Positions 21,651 to 36,600 of a stretch of 64,000 nt of DNA are shown here, in pieces. The number at the start of each line of letters is the position of its first letter. Positions within the stretch are counted from its first letter, which is position 1. The DNA is from Tenodera sinensis. Its lineage: Eukaryota > Arthropoda > Insecta > Mantodea > Mantidae. A program made the position numbers and the translations under genes. A model generated the notes under the pieces. The model did not search any database. It worked only from the letters and a program-made list of their open reading frames with translations, and had not been told where the DNA came from. Location of the stretch: the NCBI GenBank assembly GCA_030765045.1, contig CM060965.1, positions 62,812,787 through 62,876,786 on the forward strand. The letters are read 5' to 3'.

Positions 21651-23649
21651 TGAAACCTTTGCAATTACGCGCAGAGGTAAGATTTGAGGTAATGTTTCCA
21701 TAATGGGGAGTCAGTAATAACTTCACTTTTTCACTTAATTTGCTGGTGTCTGGCGCACCGCGACAAAACATCTGAATTTGAAACATGACCAACGTTACTT
21801 AAATGATTTTTATAGAGCATTAGAATAGTTCATTGATCCGCTGACAGAAGCTGATTACTCAATCAACAAGTTGTGCCATGTTGCTACACACTCTCACCTT
21901 TAAACGTGATTAGCTAGTTATCAGTGCATTTAACCCCCCCCCCCCCAAAAGAAAAGCTGTTGATATTGTTTGTTTACACCTACTCTCTCACCTCCTTCAG
22001 TCTGACAGATTATTTCACTCCCACCTCTACATAACACAAAACATGCACAATGTACTTCGGAAATGCTCACTAATATAGTACCAGTATTAAGTTCAAATGC
22101 AATTTTACATAGAAAGAACGTCAAATTGCATGTCTATCATGAATTCTTCTTTTATCTGTTTTGGCGTAACACATCTGTTAATAGAATTTGCTCACATTAG
22201 CAATTGAGCACATTAGCAGTTGGCACAGAGATATGTAGGATTTCAGGTTACTGGAAGGCAGATAGTTTCCAATAATACTGGTTACAATAAGTGAAGGGTA
22301 TTTGCTTTTCCACTCTTAATTAGTAGTCAGCCGAGAGGAAGGTCCTTTTCAATTTGTAACTCACGAAGATAAATTTGGTATCATTTCTGTAACTGCCTTG
22401 GAACTTACAGAAGCAGAGAAGGGAAAGTCTTGTCTTTCGTATTTTACAAAGATGTCGCTATTAGGAAAAAGTCAACGAGAAAAAACTTACTTTTCAGTGT
22501 GTTAATATGCGGTACACAGGAAGAATAATCAAATACATATTAGTGGTAAGTAACTGACCTAGTAGGTTAAACATAAAGGTCGAGACTTCATTACTTACAG
22601 CACGGCCAATTGCCATTAGAGCATGATACCTCATATGAACTACGAGGGACCTTCACGCGACTCTGTGGTTCGTAGTCTCCTGTGGTTAGTTTATTAATTC
22701 GTTCCATCTGAAGGGTGTAGCCCGTAATTCGTAGTACGCGAGGCAGGTGTCCCTCTTTGCTCCTTGAAGAGAAAAGTTGAAAAGATACATTTAATTTCGC
22801 TTATTCTTAAAGACATTGCTTAAGATATAGAGTGCATTAATATTGAACGCGTTAACTAACCAGGAACATATTTCGGTGCTCAGTTCCGTCCAGTGATGAT
22901 TACAGTTGAACCTGATTTATGCATAGATAAATCAAGAGGAAGAGGGAATATTACTTGTAACTCAGAATTACAAATGGGATTTTGATAATGCATAATTGTT
23001 TTTGAAAAAAAAAGCAATACATGGGCCTAAATGTACAAAATTTTTATAAACAACAAATATATGCACGAAAAAAAACAAAAAAAACAACATTATTTTGAAC
23101 TTTGTCCTGATTGAGAGAGATAGTTAATATGGCTTCATTAAGTGTATATACCTTATTTGGCAAACTTATTAATGAACATAGGACGCTTTCACTACAACTT
23201 TTCGCACTGATTGTAACGCCTACACACATTTATTGCTCTTAACACTTCGCCCACTTTAGGTGTTTTAAGATTTGAGTTGTCATCCCAGTTATTATCAGTG
23301 TCGCTTGCAGCTGGTCCGCATCTCATCACCACCATGCTTTTGGCGCATATCTCCTCTTTCTGTTCCCCACACACATCTAAATTATTGTCATCAAAATGCA
23401 CAAAGGTACCGAACTTTGCAATCTCCGATAGAACTACCTAATTTACACACACAACTTCATCACTACTGGTATTATAACCATCATCAGAGACAGACAGCCT
23501 CTTATTGGCTAATTGAAAGCAACTGAGAACTGAAACACAAAAGCGCTGTTGAACAGTAAACGTCAGATACCGAACAGTTTTATCTTTACTGCTACGACAT
23601 TGTCACACCGAAACCCACGCTCTATCAGCAAACATCTTTGTCATTTAAC
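21651..23649. other. no recognisable feature
   Basis: AT-rich sequence with a run of 13 C residues at 21934-21946. The reading frames at 23192-23526 are unsupported. Confidence 0.5.
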
Positions 23650-23734
23650 TATAGAAGAAACTTCCGGGTTGATTTGCCATGGTGCTGGACATAGGTGCCG
23701 ACCACGGCAAAGCAGCCCGGAAGTTTCTTCTATA
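23650..23734. repeat. 33-bp inverted repeat (hairpin)
   Basis: Arms 23650-23682 and 23702-23734 are reverse complements with three mismatches, separated by 19 bases. The arm begins tatagaagaaacttccggg and continues into a ttgccatgg/ctttgccgtgg segment. Words of this type occur in terminal regions of Penelope-like elements, so this may be a solo inverted terminus; no protein remnant is nearby. Confidence 0.8.
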
Positions 23735-24805
23735 ATTATCAATTCCGGCCGCGAAAGCCTACGCTTACTCATGATCTTTGTCTTTTGTTTCTGCGGCTGA
23801 AAGCCACCCGCTAAACTTGCGTGTTTGTCAACAGAGATAAGGAAAATACGCTTCGAATTTCTTTTGAGGTAGCGTACGTCATATGCTCATAATTACGTAA
23901 AACTCAGTTCTATTTCACTGAAACTAAATACATACCTACCTATAACCGCGAATTTCGTATAAGCGCATTACGAATAAATAAGGTTGTATTAACTCGTTTC
24001 TAAACAATGTTTTGCCAGGACCTACAAAGGTTTACGTATACGTATGCGAATTACTTATAACCGAGTTACGTGTAAAGGAGGTTCAACTGCATTTGCTGCT
24101 GCTCTCTCTACTGTAGTAGTAAAATCTGTAATACATTTGTGCACGGATGCTCATTGATTTACTCCCCTAAATATCACAATACACGTCACTGACATGCATA
24201 TTTTATATAACTTATTGGCAATGGGATTGCTATTGAAAGCACACCTTGTTTCCAGGTCTTTCCTTCGCTGCTTTAAGAAACGAGGTTGAATTAAAGCCTC
24301 GGTAGTTACGAGATTGTGAGCCCCAGAGACAAAGAGAAGGCGCGATTTTGTTTGCCGTTGGGATCAAATTAGTATTGTGCAGGTAGGGAGGCTTGAGTGC
24401 GACTTTTCTATTGTCCATTCATTTCAATCAAGTGAGCCAAGATCATTCAGCAAATAGATCATGTCAGAAGGAACATATACCAGCCTTTTATTCACATTTC
24501 CCTCTCGTTTTCCAATCTTTTTTTCTCCCCCGTTCTTTTTTCTTTCTTTATTTCTCTCACGTTTCTCCCAGATTTGAGGTGAGCAATGTTAATGTTCTAG
24601 CAGTTCTAGAATATTTTAATAACATTTTGAAGATAAATAAATCAATACGGGAAGCGTTAGGGTAACTAATAAGTAATTATTTACAGGTGAAGACAGGTTT
24701 ATTGTTAGGAACAATATATTGTGTAATAGCATTTGATAAGTTATTTTTATAACATAACTATTTCATTACGTATGATAAAGAAAATATAAGTTTATATTAA
24801 ATACA
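23735..24805. other. no recognisable feature
   Basis: AT-rich, with a pyrimidine-rich patch at 24510-24570. Nothing identified. Confidence 0.5.
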
Positions 24806-24917
24806 ATTATTATTGTCTTCTACCTAAAATTTCAATGTCGAGATTTTACCGGAAATACATGTATTGAATCTCTTTGAATTAAAAAAAAAGCAGTTTCAGA
24901 AAAAGCTCCGCTCGTGC

Positions 24918-24968
<51 letters not shown>

Positions 24969-25615
24969 TACGTGGGCGTGTCTGTGAAGAATATAACTCA
25001 AAAACGAAAAGTTGAGCAAAAACCAAATTTGGTATTTAAGTTTAATGTGTTATTTTGAAGAAAATTCCTTCACCATTAACCACCCTTACATAAATGTTTT
25101 TAATATTTTGATTTTGTCAAAATTGGCTCTAATGATTTTGATTAAAATATTATATGTTTAAAATATTTTTATGGAACATTAAATGTACGAGATATCTTTA
25201 ATTTTGTAGCTGTCATATTTATAATCCTGTTTATTCTCGATTACTTTTTCATAACTGGTAAACCGTGAGTTAGGCCTAATCTTACTATACAAAATATGTC
25301 GATCTCGTTAAAGCACACGTTATGACCAAATGCACCTTTTTTTGTGAGTGAATCATTTCGGAGATGTTCCTTGCTATTTGTATGATTTTTGCAATACTTA
25401 AACTTGTCTCAAGTGGAAGGTCACTTTTTATCTCTTGGCTATATAAAGAGAAGTTACTTTGAAAACTTTCATTTAGTAACAGCTTTGAAAAATAAGATCG
25501 CATTCCTTGTGCACATACAAGAAAATTACCAATAAGATAATTTGTACAAACATTTATATCGAGTAACATGAAAAACAGGAACAAGAGTTTATACGAGTAT
25601 TTAAGAGCACCGAAA
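24806..25615 (-). repeat. family A repeat, copy A4
   Basis: Recognised by aaaatttcaatgtcgagatt, an accggaaatac block, a (TG)n/(CGTG)n tract at about 24917-24971, aactcaaaaacgaaaagttg, then the body with aactggtaaaccgtgag. It fades at acaagagtttatacgagtat. More diverged in its last third than A1 or A9. Confidence 0.75.
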
Positions 25616-25805
25616 GCCATTAAGATGTTTTGTTATCAAGAAGCTCTTGTAGGTAATAAATAGGTAAATATCACATTTGATGCTTCATTAGGCTGTGTTT
25701 TGCCATATCTTGATCACTGTTAAATTCTCGTTCATTTCAGGAAATTCTGAAGTTATAAACCAAAATGTTCTAATTTTACACTTATCCTGAATTGCCCGTT
25801 ATTTT

Positions 25806-26420
25806 TACTTTCTCTTCCCACACCGAGTAGGGGAAGTATTATATTCTACAACAGTTCTGATATGAATATATGCACTGGGAATGCTTGTTTTGAGGTCTCC
25901 TGATCTCAAAATGGCTCGAATGGTTTTAATTAGAACGCCGCGTGTTCAAGACATTTGCATGGCTAATAAAATGCAGAGCAGAAATAAGATTTAGGAGACC
26001 AGGAGATATAGCCTACTAGATACAAAATGTGAAGATTTAAAGAGCTAATTAAACATATTTAAATTAACAGTCACAATAGAACAAGGTAGAAACGATTGGA
26101 AACAAGACTACAAAAAATTAACGATCATTAAAAGAAATAAGACTGGGACAAAATGAGGCTTAATTCATAAAGCTCATGATATTGTTGTTGATAGTGATGA
26201 TGATGATGATGACGACGATGATATGAATAAAATGTGCATGTACCTATCTGGAATGTCCTATGAAGCCCTTGTTAAGTCCGCTTCAATATAACTTTTGCAT
26301 GATTTTGTATGATGATAAGTCATAAAAAGAGACAAATAGTTATTTTGCACAATTCAAGTCAGATAAATGTTTTGTGACATTTACCATTTACGAGATATAC
26401 ATTATTGATATGCAGGTTGC
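25806..26420 (-). repeat. family A repeat, copy A5 (strongly decayed)
   Basis: Starts with ttactttctcttcccacacc and gtaggggaagtattatattc. After a broken middle without a TG tract it resumes near 26240 with ctatgaagcccttgttaag and gcataact-like words. About 200 bases in the centre (26000-26215, including a GAT-rich stretch) do not match the family. Confidence 0.5.
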
Positions 26421-26484
26421 CATGCTTTATCATACATTTTTTATGTTAAAGTTCAAGTGACATGTTTCTTGTGGTGTTACGTTA

Positions 26485-26765
26485 AGATAATAGCGCTGTT
26501 ACTTGCCAAGCGGGAGACCCAGCTTCGATTCCCGGTACCGGAGTGGAGACTTTCTCCCGCAGAGAGACCTGGTCTGGGGCGCACTCAGCCTCGTTAGGTC
26601 CCTGAGAGGCTAATTGTGGAGCTACTTGGTTGCGAAGACCGGGGCACTGACCAGGTTCCACCCTCCAGTACTGCAACCCATTCATGACGCCTGTGGTGGA
26701 CGGAGGTGGGGTACGCAGTGCCCGGGCAGAGGTCTTGGTCGGAAAAGGGCTGTTGCCCAGCAGGG
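26485..26765 (+). repeat. SINE-4, tRNA-derived
   Basis: A-box-like tagcgctgttacttgcc and B-box-like cttcgattcccggtacc, 33 bases apart, head a GC-rich body. The distal part (accggggcactgaccaggtt onward to cagtgcccgggcagaggtct) recurs at 55988-56105. The frames seen on both strands here are translations of the SINE, not genes. Confidence 0.65.
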
Positions 26766-27339
26766 TTGTTTAGCTAGATTCATGCAAAGTGTGGATCAGC
26801 TACCGGTTTTTAATATATTTGATATCGATCCAGCCCTCTGTACCTCATTCGTATCTATAACGGGATATGTAGTAAAACGATTTCTGCAAACACTTATATC
26901 AGTGGGCAGAAGATCGAAAGATTAATTCTCAGTAGCTGCAAATATGAAGCAGATAATGGACGGGCGGACGGACGGATGAATGCACGGGCTGACGGACGAA
27001 TGGATGGACGCATGGACCAGAAAGGAATTTAGCACTAGCTAAGGTTAATATTGCTCCTAAAATGCAGTAAGATATTTGCGGCAGGCTTCAGCAACGAAAT
27101 GCCTTCTTCTGCGGGCCAGCCATAATCTTTTCCTTCCAGTACAAAGTTCTCACCCATCTGCAAGAGAAGTATAGGTACATTTTCCCAAATCAGTTTTTAT
27201 ACAAAACTACTTGCACAAAAGGAAAGTATTATCAACATTTTCTGTGTAAACCAGCGATGTCCAACCTTGTCTCTTTGGAGATGCTTACGTAATTAGCGGC
27301 TATTCCCCACTCCACTCTTTCAGACGGAGGGTGAATCAG
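26766..27339. other. no gene; tetranucleotide-like tract 26955-27018
   Basis: The only notable item is an irregular GGAC/GGAT/GACG array (gacggacggatgaatgcacg and similar). The rest is unremarkable. Confidence 0.5.
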
Positions 27340-27467
27340 ACCTCTTTATTCTGAACGACTTTTGCATAAATGGTAAACTGTAAAAAACAGAGGAATTTGG
27401 ATCTGGTTAAAACACAAAATTTATGAGAAATACGTTTCTTTTCTTTTCTTTCTTTTTTTCTTTTTTT

Positions 27468-27499
<32 letters not shown>

Positions 27500-27835
27500 T
27501 TTTTTTTTGTTCTTTTTTCTTTTTTACTTTCTTTCATTCATTCTTTCTTTTTCTTTCTTTTTTTGAGTGAACCATTTCCGAGATACTTTTTATCATTTGC
27601 ATGAATTTGTCAATAGGCTTATACCTTTCTCAAATATCAATATATTATTCGCCTTTTATCTCTTGACCTTGCAAACAGAAAACAATTTCAAAGGTATCGC
27701 ATAGGAACCAGCTCTTAAAACATTTCACTTTCGCTTAAAGCCTGATTATTCCCATATCCTTGCACCCACATGAAAATTAGCAATAACATGATTTCTGAAA
27801 ATGCTTATGTCGATTAAAATTATGTATATAGAGAA
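27340..27835 (-). repeat. family A repeat, copy A6 (3' half, decayed)
   Basis: Matches the second half of the family: cttttgcataaatggtaaac, then ttgagtgaaccatttccgag, through cttgcacccacatgaaaatt. A T-rich expansion (27437-27565) sits where other copies have a short T run (gcattttttt); copies A11 and A10 are also altered there. Confidence 0.65.
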
Positions 27836-28771
27836 GTAAGCATTTATCTGAATAGTGTATATAAGGGTGAGTATAGCTCTACATATATTTGCGAACACAG
27901 TTTCTCCAAATTGAACTAAACTAAAAGTTACGCGACGATCATTTGGTGTATCTTCTAAGGCTGTGCACTTCGACTTTGTCACCAATTATTGATAGACTTC
28001 TTAAACGTTAGCAGTACAAAACAAGTCACTAATGAGTAGATCCTTATCGCATAAGCTTTCGTAAAGCAAACGCAACGTCTATGTACCAAACCCGCCACTG
28101 TAACACGATACACGTCTGTATTGAAGACAAAGTCCGCGTACAGTGGAAGAAGGTAAATCCAACCTCCCCTCTTTCGCAAACGTTGGACATCGCTGGTGTA
28201 AACCCTCACCTCCCTCTCTCTCTCTCCATTGTAAGAATTCAAGATTCGCTTTTGAAAATCAAAACAAAGATACAAGTGCCTCTTTTAGCAATCTACTTTA
28301 ATAAAATAAATTTCCGTTTATACTAAGTGAATAAGAATGTTTGCCCATAATGTTATGAACTGTTTAAAAAGACTGTCATGCTCATGATGTCGGTTTATTG
28401 GCAACTGTCACACCCCGTATTATTAATCTTCGCACTTTATCACCATTAGGGTTTGTTATGAAGACAGGGTTATACGGAAATTGCCGGTACTTGACTCACT
28501 CTGTTGGCTGCATTAATAGACAAGCTTTGGCAAATATTGGATCAAACGTAATGAAGCACAAGTCATAAATTTGCCTGCACGTTTTATCGAGCAATCTTGT
28601 TCTCCCTTTTTTATATCAGCTTATTAACAAAGAGCTATCTTATCAGCCGACAAGGCTGTTTAAATACTCATTGATGTTATAGAGCCCATATTACCTATAC
28701 CTACCGTAGGGGATTGCTATTACAATCAGCTTCAATATTCACGAAGAGTTTTTAAAATTTCTGTATATGTC
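27836..28771. other. no recognisable feature
   Basis: AT-rich unique sequence; opposed frames at 27979-28326 have no recognisable domain. Confidence 0.5.
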
Positions 28772-28865
28772 ATGGAAGCTCCGAGGCCATCCTTCTGGAG
28801 GTTCTGGGTTCAATTATGTTTATCGTGATTTTCCGTGGTCGTTAAGGTAAATATTGGGTTTGTAT
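28772..28865 (+). repeat. SINE-2 copy
   Basis: Contains a B box (ggaggttctgggttcaatta) followed by cgtgattttccgtggtcgtt, the same order as the copies at 8960 and 32970. The A-box part lies around tggaagctccgaggcc. No clear tail. Confidence 0.5.
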
Positions 28866-30638
28866 CTCTTCTATCTCGATTTATTTTCCGTCATTTCCGT
28901 TTCATTGATTTTCCATTCAATTCTTGAGTGTGCCTTCAGTTTTCGTGGTGTGAGGCTGTGCCGGACAAGTGTAGCGGATGCTTGCTCATATGTTATTACT
29001 AAAGATAATACTCCTGTTGAATAAGTCATTGACTTCAAAGGTTTAGGAGCTTTCATTGACAAGGATAGAACAAAATATGTAAATAGAAAACTAAATTTAT
29101 TCCATTGTATATATGAGACGAGTGCCTAAACAACTGAGCTACCTGGTCCGAGGCTTATTTGGAGCAGCTTTTTTGAATCCCAACGGGAAAAGCAATTCTC
29201 ACATGAAATCATTGACCGCAATATTCAGTGCCTAGTATGAAATCAGTATGTTTTACTACCCCCCCCCCTAGACCCCCTCTCCCACCGCCAAAAAGATGTT
29301 ACGAGATGAGACACCAAGCAACATACGATGAGCTTAACTTTGGAGGAAATATTCAATCCTTATTACTAATTATGTGACATGTCATTTCACTAACTAGAAA
29401 TAAGCTAAGGAAATATTCTCTTATTTTTAATTCCAGAATGTTAAGGATCTTCACTTCATGGATAACAGAATATGAAAGCTGTTACATTTGCGTGTTACAC
29501 TTTCTATCAGTATATCAACTTAAAAGTTCATATAAAAACCGCTATTAATACTGTGCAATTTTGCTTTTGTTGATTTATTTCAATATTCGAGCTTGACGTT
29601 TTAGGTCTCGGACTGAAAAATCATAAAACACATCTCTCTTTAAGAGTTACGTAAATGAGTATATGATTGTTCTTTACAGTTTGAAAGCTTTTATCCTAAA
29701 GGGTTAGGGTAGGTTTAATAGTTTATATAAGGTGAACTAAATCATCAGAAACTTGTAACAGTATTTACTGGCAGTTGTAACAGCTGGCAACACTGCAGAT
29801 TGTATTGGTGTCAGTTTCACTAGGCCATTACATAAACAAACACCACAATATGGTGTCTCGTGAACGTAAACAAATGCCATGCGTGTCCTTCCATGTTTAC
29901 TGTGCGAGTGTAGACTAATCATAATAGTTAGCTCCCAAAGCATTATACCACCCTGCAAGCGAAGACCTGTTTACACCCGGAAATCCTGATCAACCTCAAC
30001 GCAATTACTTCATATCTAAAAAAGCTATTAGGAATATTCCTTTAATTCTTTTAACTGGTTAATTATTTCGAAACCCTTAGTGAGGTTCCAGAATTACTAC
30101 CGAAGCTATGTCAGAAATAAGTTACTCTACGAATCTTACAAGTAAGAAGCACATTCTTGTAGAATTAGGTCTCCAATTTGAAACAAAAACCATTTATTTT
30201 TTCGAAATCGGCTGATCCAAGAACAAAATGCCATGAGACCTTTTAGTTTGTGTTGCTTCTATGAAACACATATTAGAAGCAATAAGTTTCCTTTCACCTG
30301 GTATAATAATTCGTGTCACTTTGAAAATCACTTTCCCTACACACTTACTGTTGCTGTTCTTAAACACACAAGTCTTGTGGGCAATATTTGAGAGGTAACT
30401 GTAGCATTGAATTTTTCAGTTCCAATTCTGCCTCTCAAAGTGTTTCATATGTTCAGAGTTATTCATTTTTTTAAAGTCGATCACATTTTATTGTCTACCA
30501 GAGCTATGAATAGACATATGCATAATTCCTTATGGATTGCTTTCAAATGACATCTTGTTGATAGATATTAAAAGTCCAGAACCTAATTCGAGTGCCTGAA
30601 TAAAAAAGAGCTGTATGAGAGGGAAGCAAGCAAGGATT

Positions 30639-30673
<35 letters not shown>

Positions 30674-31572
30674 TGGGTACATTAGGGGAGCGTTTAAGGG
30701 GGTGTGGGACGAGGGGTGCTGATGAGAACTCATGCATGAAAATGAGCGCGAAGGCTTATTCAATAAGCAAAGGAGGCCCTTTTCCAAGTTTTAATATAAA
30801 GCACCTTTTCACAGTCGTCGAGTGATCCTCTCATTGTCAGAGTTTGGGGGAGACCTTTATGCAAAGGCTGGAGCAAGTTCTTTTGACGGACGTTGGTGAT
30901 TTGATGATGTTGATGAAAGGCACGAACGGAAAAGGTTTGTTACAGAATTATCTCCTTTTTTGTTTTCGGAACAAAGCACCGTGAAACGACATTTTTGACA
31001 TAAACATCTGAAGGGCCAGCTAATTCATATAGAAAATTAACACAATCCCGTGATGAAACTTCTTTTCTTGTCATGGAATTCCTCCCCGAAGGAAAGGCAG
31101 GGAGATAAAAAGGACAATTGACTATCAGAGCTCTTTGAAATTGTAAGGCACATGTTTTGTTGCAATGCTCTTTATGCGCAAAATGGTCTAGAAAGCTTTT
31201 CATAATCTGCTTAGCATTTTAGAATGCTTGAAGCTTCGGAAACGAAAATGGCTTGTTTGGAGATTTTCCATGTTTAAAGAGTTTCATCAAGAGGTAATCA
31301 TATGATTTTCGTGGGCATCATTCACCACGCACTTTGGATGTATAACTTTCGCCATTAGCTCCGCTTTTTGTTTCTGATGAAATGCAGTCATTTTGTGTTT
31401 GTACTCGATTTAGACAAGCCCTTTGTGTATTCTATGAGTAAACCTATTAGTCGGGTCTTACTCTAAAAGATTAGGTACGCAAACAATATATTTCATTGGC
31501 TTTTCATATCTACATTTTCTTGTTTTATAACTTTCTACTCGTTTATAGAAGCTCATTACTGAATCGCTTAAG
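28866..31572. other. no gene; small repeat scraps
   Basis: Holds a tRNA-like A-box scrap on the minus strand at 29115-29160 (ggtagctcagttgtttaggc) and a C-run at 29260. A SINE-6 tail fragment lies at about 30403-30440 (ttgaatttttcagttccaat). A (TG)n tract runs 30639-30671. Otherwise AT-rich unique sequence with no supported reading frame. Confidence 0.5.
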
Positions 31573-31782
31573 TTAAACGCTGGCCTACTGGTCCTAAGGT
31601 CGCGGGTTCAAACTCGGCCCAGACCGATGGTTTTAAATGTGCTTAAAACGACAACTCCATGTCAGTAGATTTACTGGTATGTAAAAGAACTCCTGCGGGA
31701 CAAAATTCCGGCACACTGACGACGCTGAAGTGATCCTGGCAGTTGAGAGGGTCGTTAAAGAATAAAGTGATTAATTAAATTG
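31573..31782 (+). repeat. SINE-5, tRNA-derived
   Basis: The tRNA-like head ends in a clear B box (ggtcgcgggttcaaactcgg, 31598-31617). A body follows with acgacaactccatgtcagta, cggcacactgacgacgctga and gttgagagggtcgttaaag, then an A/T-rich tail. A shorter minus-strand copy is at 42975-43050. The body pattern matches a SINE type widespread in arthropods (established in general, not checked here). Confidence 0.7.
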
Positions 31783-32969
31783 TTTAAGTTCAAAACATAA
31801 ATATCTTTGCTCACAGAAGGTAACACGAAAATAAATCTTTTAGTCTAGTTTCTTGTCTATGAGCTCTCTCTTCACCCGTGTACATAATTAAATTTTAGAT
31901 AATTTGATAAGAAGAAAATTTATAAAAAGGAAAAGGAAACGGATAAAAATGAAAGAAGAGAGAAAGTCGAGAAAAAATACCCTGCAAGCAGCTAAGGTAT
32001 TCGTTTTTAATATGCATATATCAAAGAGACATATTGCTGTTCTAAGGAGGATGAAAACATAAATACAAAAGGCTACAAAATCACTTTGTTACGGCTGTTT
32101 TCCTACGATTCTAGTTATATGGAGATTGACTGTATAGAACATGCTTATATCAGTCCTCATGAATTCGCATCATTCAAACAAAACCCGGATGCGCTGATAT
32201 ATCCCTGGAGAATGTTATATTTTCTGGCACTGTTAAAACAGTAAAATGAAGGTACATGTCTATAGTGATAGTGAAAATGATGAGTAGTTGCATCATAACA
32301 CGAAGTCCCCGTAACCCCGTAACGTCGCACTTTGTGGTTCGAACCTAACTGTTGGAAAGGATGAGGAAGAAATAGGTCAACCAGAGAAGGGAGAGCACAC
32401 GACCAAGAGCGTACGAGGTCTGTAATGTTCCAACATTGAATACATCCTACGCCACTCAAGCCCACCCACAAATCCATAGTTTAGCGAAGTCGTTTAGTGA
32501 GTTAGGGGTGAGGGGGAGGGGGAGGGGGAGATTGGTGAGCATCCCGACCGATGCCAGGGAGTAGAGCTGGCGCAACGAAAACTTGCCAATCTGCAGCACG
32601 CCCAGTAGACTTTTCGTAAACATACAGTTACACCTGTAGCAGGGAGACAGTATCCGTATTAAGGGCTCCAGTATCTAACAACGTCTCGAGGTATGTATAT
32701 CGCAGTTAATGAGTAGAGAGGGATTAGACTCTGGGAACGGCAGGTACAATGCTGGAAGTGAAAGTGACATGTGGACCTCAATCGAGCGAGGTGATTCGAA
32801 TGTATTCAAGTAGCACCGAAATATCGCGCAGCTTTCTTTGGCCGGCTTTCGTTGCGTTACATCAAACCTTCACAAAGCGTACCTTTATCACCTGCCGCAA
32901 CACCATTGCCTGGTCATTCAGAAGTTCACGAAGGCAATTAGGCACAGTAAATGATCAAGATAGTTGTAG
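31783..32969. other. no recognisable gene
   Basis: Includes a short purine array (GGGGGA)n at 32502-32530 and a possible isolated B-box-like word (gtggttcgaacctaactg, near 32333). No supported reading frame. Confidence 0.5.
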
Positions 32970-33110
32970 TAGATGAGAAAGCATCCCAGCATTCGCCTAA
33001 GACCCGGGAAAACCATGTAAAACCTATAGTTAAAGTGAATGGTCACCTGAAACGGAACCCAATGCAAGCCTCGCACGTTACCGCGACACTATTTCACTCG
33101 GTTTGTAGCG
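32970..33110 (-). repeat. SINE-2 copy
   Basis: On the minus strand it shows cgcggtaacgtgcgaggctt (A-box side), then catggttttcccgggtctta and ggcgaatgctgggatgctt. The last words are the widely shared body of an arthropod tRNA-derived SINE. The 33060-33105 end aligns with 9048-9090 (cctcrcacgtta...ctcgg). Confidence 0.6.

Positions 33111-35043
<1,933 letters not shown>

Positions 35044-35132
<89 letters not shown>
35044..35132. repeat. (AAT)n microsatellite, 5' side of the R4-like LINE
   Basis: About 89 bases of pure AAT that decay into AAC/GAT variants by 35170. It directly abuts the truncated 5' end of the LINE, so this array plus the one at 33519 are probably the two halves of one target array. 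Confidence 0.95.
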
Positions 35133-35136
<4 letters not shown>

Positions 35137-35220
35137 CAATAACAATGATAACAACGAGAACGATAGCGAGAGCGAGAACATTTCCTTTAATTCTTAGGTA
35201 ACACTTAGGTAACTTAGGTA

Positions 35221-36600
35221 ACAAGTCTTCGCCATCGAATTCTATTCCGTGACAAAACTTACATCTCCTTCCATGACTTATTCATTGACTTTAATTCCGC
35301 TTTGACTGTCCTCCAAGTCTCCTTTCTCCGTATGGTTTCCATTCCAATACCAGTGTACTTATAGGTATGTTCGAGTCCCTTTCTCAGTGTATATCCAACC
35401 CATGTCCATTTTCGTTTCTTTATTTCTTTATCAATTGGCATTTGATTTGCAATTTCCCATAATACACCTTTGCTAATTATTTTCGGCCAATAAACCCTCA
35501 GTATGTCTTTGACACCGATTAACGAAAGTTTGTAGTTCTTTATTTGTTTCTTGTGTCCTCCATTTTTCGCAACTATATAGCAATATAAAGGGTACGTTTG
35601 ATTTAAAAGTTGAGGTTTTAGTATTTATATGCATATTTTATGAGTTCCATATTGTTCTTAGTTGATAAAACGCAATTTTGCTTTACTTATTATTTTAGCC
35701 ATGCCTTGATCTGTTCCTTCATTCTGGGATACTATACATCCCAAATAATTAAAATGTTCAATTCTTTCTATTTCATGTCTATTTATTTACAATGTATTTG
35801 TATTTTTTTTAATTTATTCTCGATTTCTTTAGTTTTGGCAACACTCATTTTTATGCCAATATGTTATGCTTCGATTTTTTAGTCTTGTAGTTTCATATCA
35901 ATGTGTTTCACCATTATCATTCAATGATCCTAGTGCATGTTTTCCCATATTTTCGATATATTTGTTATTGCTATCTATTTGAGCGCTAGTGTTGTGGCCC
36001 TTATCTGTAGCGTGATGGTTAGCGTGTCTGCCTCACGTTCAGGAGGTCGCTATGTTGAACCTCGCTTAGGGTGAGTTATCCGGATAAGGATTTTCCGAGG
36101 TTTTCCCTTATCCTGAGAAGATAACTTAAAGCTCTATGGAGCTCGGGCTCTTTTGAGCATCATTTCAGTCATTCAGCGTCCGATATGACATTACGTTGGA
36201 GGATGTTAAAAAAAAGTTGGTGTTATAATGTCTTTCTTATTAATTTCTTTTAGCGCCTTAGTTGTCCTTAGAATTTGTCTTTTGTTTCTTCGAATGACAC
36301 TTCTGTTGGAGCTTAACATTGTACTATTGAGATTGGTCTCAATTATGATTTAAATCGAGCTATGATAAGCCTGCTTGAAATGGGTTTCCATTCTAATAGG
36401 CTCTTTATTGCTTATTTTGATATCAATATATCTACTACTCCTTTATGTTACCCTCTGTACCTGAGTATATGAATGTCTGATCATTTTGGATTATTTATTT
36501 TCTAAACTTGTTATATAACTCCGAGAATTGCTATTTTATAGCGTCTTATTTCTGTGACAACTTCTCTCATTCTTCCTGTATACCACAGGAGGGCATGTAA
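35221..36600 (-). mobile_element. decayed APE-type LINE with internal deletion, split by a SINE
   Basis: Minus-strand fragments in order. The N-terminus of an apurinic-type endonuclease is at about 36590-36515 (WYTGRMREVVTEIRRYKIAI). Next come LLEWKPISSRLIIARFKS and SIVQC-APTEVS (about 36410-36290). After the SINE, NNKYIENMGKHALGSLNDNG (about 35975-35915) continues the endonuclease. The RT core is missing. The C-terminus resumes at HFNYLGCIVS-like codons (about 35760-35720) and MPIDKEIKKRKWTWVGYTLR...WRTVKAELKSMNKSWKEM (35441-35262), ending SRNRIRWRRLV. Stops and shifts are frequent. RTE-like affinity is inferred. It stops about 90 bases before the AAT array. Confidence 0.8.
35996..36215 (+). 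repeat. SINE-1 copy inside the LINE endonuclease
   Basis: A box tagcgtgatggttagcgtgt, B box ggtcgctatgttgaacctcg, body gagttatccggataaggatt and ccgaggttttcccttatcct, and an A tail at 36208-36215. Flanking words gctagtgttgt and gttggtgttat (8 of 11 matching) look like an eroded target duplication. The body is shared with the copies at 48021, 49681 and 51117. Confidence 0.85.

Noticed and set aside
26482..26925. Opposed open frames of 67 and 103 codons
   Set aside because: They are translations of SINE-4, whose body recurs at 55988.
32320..32360. Isolated B-box-like word gtggttcgaacctaactg
   Set aside because: No A box at the right distance and no match to other SINE copies in the window.
35045..35224. 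N-terminal 60 codons of the long frame ending at 33845
   Set aside because: These codons are AAT repeat and flank; homology to the LINE starts at about 35043.
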